From Edaphobacter flagellatus (GTDB taxonomy: Bacteria; Acidobacteriota; Terriglobia; Terriglobales; Acidobacteriaceae): a stretch of 64,000 nt of DNA. Below, piece by piece: positions 62,413 through 64,000 of this stretch; the first letter of the stretch is position 1, and each line of letters opens with the position of its first letter. Under the pieces are notes generated by a model. It had not been told where the DNA came from. It saw nothing but the letters and a program-made list of their open reading frames with translations, and did no database searches. The DNA lies in assembly GCF_025264665.1 (NCBI RefSeq), contig NZ_CP073697.1:3949501-4013500 (forward strand), given 5' to 3'. The position numbers and the translations under genes were made by a program.

Positions 62413-64000
62413 AGGCTTCCGTGACAGTATGCCGCGTAAGCAGGTAATAGACCACGGGAGTAACGATCAGGCTCAACAGCATCGATAACACCAGGCCGCC
62501 GATGACTGCGATTGCCAGTGGCTGCAGCATCTGCGATCCGGAGCCAATGGCAAACGCAAGCGGTAACATGCCACAGATGGCTGCAGTAGCGGTCATCAGG
62601 ATGGGGCGCAAGCGTCGCTGAGCGGCGTGGATCATGGCATCTCTGGCATTCGCGCCCTCGTGGCGATATCGCTCGTCGGCGTCGAGGAGAAGAATACCGT
62701 TCTTTGCGACAATTCCAATGACCATAATGAGGCCCATGAACGAGGCAACGTTAAAGGTCGTCCGCGTAATGAGCAGGCCAAACAAAACTCCAGCAATAGA
62801 GAGGATGGAAGACGTAAGGATGGCTATGGGAGCTGAAAGGTTGCGGAACTCAATCAGAAGGACACCAAAGACAAGTGCCAGCGATAACAGCAGCACGCGT
62901 AGCAGTTCACGGAAGGATTGCTGTTGCTCCTGATAGGTTCCACCGTATTCGATCCGTACGGTCGGCGGAAAATGCATAGCGCTGACGGTTCGTTGAACTT
63001 TAGCAATCGCAGTCCCGAGGTCGGTGCCCTCAAGTCTGCCAGTGACAGTGATAAGTTGCTGTAAATTTTCGCGCTTGATTTCATTCTGGGGCGGCAGTTG
63101 TGTGACTTGCGCAAGAGCGCCTAGCGTCGCCAGCTTTCCCGTCGAACTATTGAAGACAGTGTTCTGGATGGTATCGAGAGATTGACGAGTCTCTTCGCCG
63201 AGGCGAACACGGATGGTGTAGGGTCTGCCGTTAGTGATGAGAGGATTTACGGCGTTCACACCATCCAGAATGGATGTGGCGTCCTCGGCGACTTCGCTTG
63301 CAGTGAAGCCCATGCGCCCAGCAACGCTTGGGTCGATCTGGAAGTTTGTAGCGGGTCCGCTGATCGTATTATCGATGCCATTTTGAATATCGACAACGCC
63401 ACCAATTTTCGAGATAGCGTCTCCGATGCGAGGGCCGAGGTTGGCTAAAAGCGCAGGATCATTCGCGAAGACTTTGATCTGGATGGGCTCTGGAGCGTTG
63501 GATAGATCGCCGATCATGTCCTGCAGAACCTGTGTAAATTCGATGTCCAACTCAGGTTCAGCTTTCTTGATCTGTGCTCGTGCGTCTGCAATCACCTCGT
63601 CGATTCCACGATCACGCGAGGTTTTCAGCTTGACGGTGATGTCGCCTGTATTGGCTTCTGTTACTGCGGCAAGGCCCATCTGGAGGCCTGTGCGACGCGA
63701 TGTGCTCTCGACCTCGGGCATATCGTGCAGAATGCGATCTACATGTTGTAGCACGCGGTTCGTCTCCGATAAGGAGCTTCCGGCGGGCATGATGTAGTCA
63801 AGGATAAAGCCCCCTTCATCCATTTCTGGAAGAAGGTCGGAGCCCAGAGAGCGATATGTAAACCAACTCCCTGTAACGAGGACGACACATAGCCCAAGAA
63901 GCGATGCAGGATGTTTGAGCGACCAACCGAGCCCTGTTCCATGCCAGCGCAGAATCCTGCTCATCAGCTTTCCATGGGTTTCATGGCTGGCTTTTGTGTT
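62411..64000 (-). CDS. RND efflux transporter permease, C-terminal half (cut by window)
   Basis: The frame is open to the right edge; 529 residues are visible, about half of a typical 1030-residue RND pump. It shows membrane helix 7 (HPASLLGLCVVLVTGSWFTYRSL), LLPEMDEGGFILDYIMPAGSSL, the second periplasmic porter region, and helices 8-12 with RRLRPILMTATAAICGMLPLAF. A Met inside the visible part (63964) is not the true start. The MDEGG segment is shared by CzcA-like and related pumps, but metal-ligand residues would lie in the missing half, so the substrate class is open. Confidence 0.88.
   Translation of the reverse strand, partial: NTKASHETHGKLMSRILRWHGTGLGWSLKHPASLLGLCVVLVTGSWFTYRSLGSDLLPEMDEGGFILDYIMPAGSSLSETNRVLQHVDRILHDMPEVESTSRRTGLQMGLAAVTEANTGDITVKLKTSRDRGIDEVIADARAQIKKAEPELDIEFTQVLQDMIGDLSNAPEPIQIKVFANDPALLANLGPRIGDAISKIGGVVDIQNGIDNTISGPATNFQIDPSVAGRMGFTASEVAEDATSILDGVNAVNPLITNGRPYTIRVRLGEETRQSLDTIQNTVFNSSTGKLATLGALAQVTQLPPQNEIKRENLQQLITVTGRLEGTDLGTAIAKVQRTVSAMHFPPTVRIEYGGTYQEQQQSFRELLRVLLLSLALVFGVLLIEFRNLSAPIAILTSSILSIAGVLFGLLITRTTFNVASFMGLIMVIGIVAKNGILLLDADERYRHEGANARDAMIHAAQRRLRPILMTATAAICGMLPLAFAIGSGSQMLQPLAIAVIGGLVLSMLLSLIVTPVVYYLLTRHTVTEA

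Overview
This window looks like chromosome from an acidobacterium (Acidobacteriota, probably Terriglobales/Acidobacteriaceae). The evidence is a PadR regulator translationally coupled to an 890-residue duplicated MacB/FtsX permease (the 'acidobacterial duplicated orphan permease' type), an Oar-like TonB-dependent receptor with an N-terminal carboxypeptidase-regulatory domain, a DUF1800/DUF1501 pair, and many Sec/Tat-exported enzymes. Genes are densely packed on both strands. I see no phage, insertion sequence, CRISPR array or rRNA; there is one tRNA.

Layout. 1-3.7 kb: cytochrome c maturation genes (ccmB partial, ccmA, ccmE) with a ybaK-type deacylase wedged between ccmA and ccmB and an exported M20 peptidase inverted between ccmA and ccmE. 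4-7.1 kb: padR-permease operon behind a large palindromic operator. 7.1-13 kb: thiC with a structured leader, a 33-residue membrane protein, an SDR, tadA, an exported amidohydrolase and agmatine deiminase. 13.2-25 kb: a sugar MFS transporter, a DUF4386 protein, rimP-nusA-infB (minus), a GT14 glycosyltransferase, guaB, and ylxP-rbfA-nrnA (plus). 26-36 kb: two GT39-type membrane glycosyltransferases, a double GNAT protein, an outer-membrane barrel, a TPR-NfeD operon, an exported phosphodiesterase, a DUF3467 protein and tRNA-Leu(UAG). 36.4-38 kb: a DHA2 drug exporter.

38-53.5 kb is the most interesting part: an ACS-type MFS transporter, a hybrid-propeller histidine kinase and NarL-type regulator, a TonB-dependent receptor, and then a run of enzymes that all carry export signals: an RraA-like aldolase, two SelA-fold PLP enzymes with Tat signals, a Tat-exported RidA, an amidohydrolase/deacetylase, and two convergent Tat-exported lactonase-type propellers. 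Near-identical palindromes (arm TAGGTCA, 2-bp spacer) precede the receptor operon and the lactonase operon, with a weaker copy before the first PLP enzyme, so the block is probably one regulon. I read it as a cell-envelope catabolic pathway in which lyase, imine-hydrolase and aldolase chemistry, normally cytoplasmic, has been moved outside the inner membrane. The substrate is unknown; an N-acylated amino-sugar acid or its lactone is my inference.

53.5-64 kb: an isoaspartyl-methyltransferase-like protein, the DUF1800/DUF1501 exported pair, an AIM24 protein, an OmpR-type two-component system followed by a YncE-like propeller, and the C-terminal half of an RND efflux pump running off the right edge. 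Several leaders here and elsewhere (thiC, the OmpR-type regulator, yncE, DUF1800) have inverted repeats that cover the ribosome binding site.
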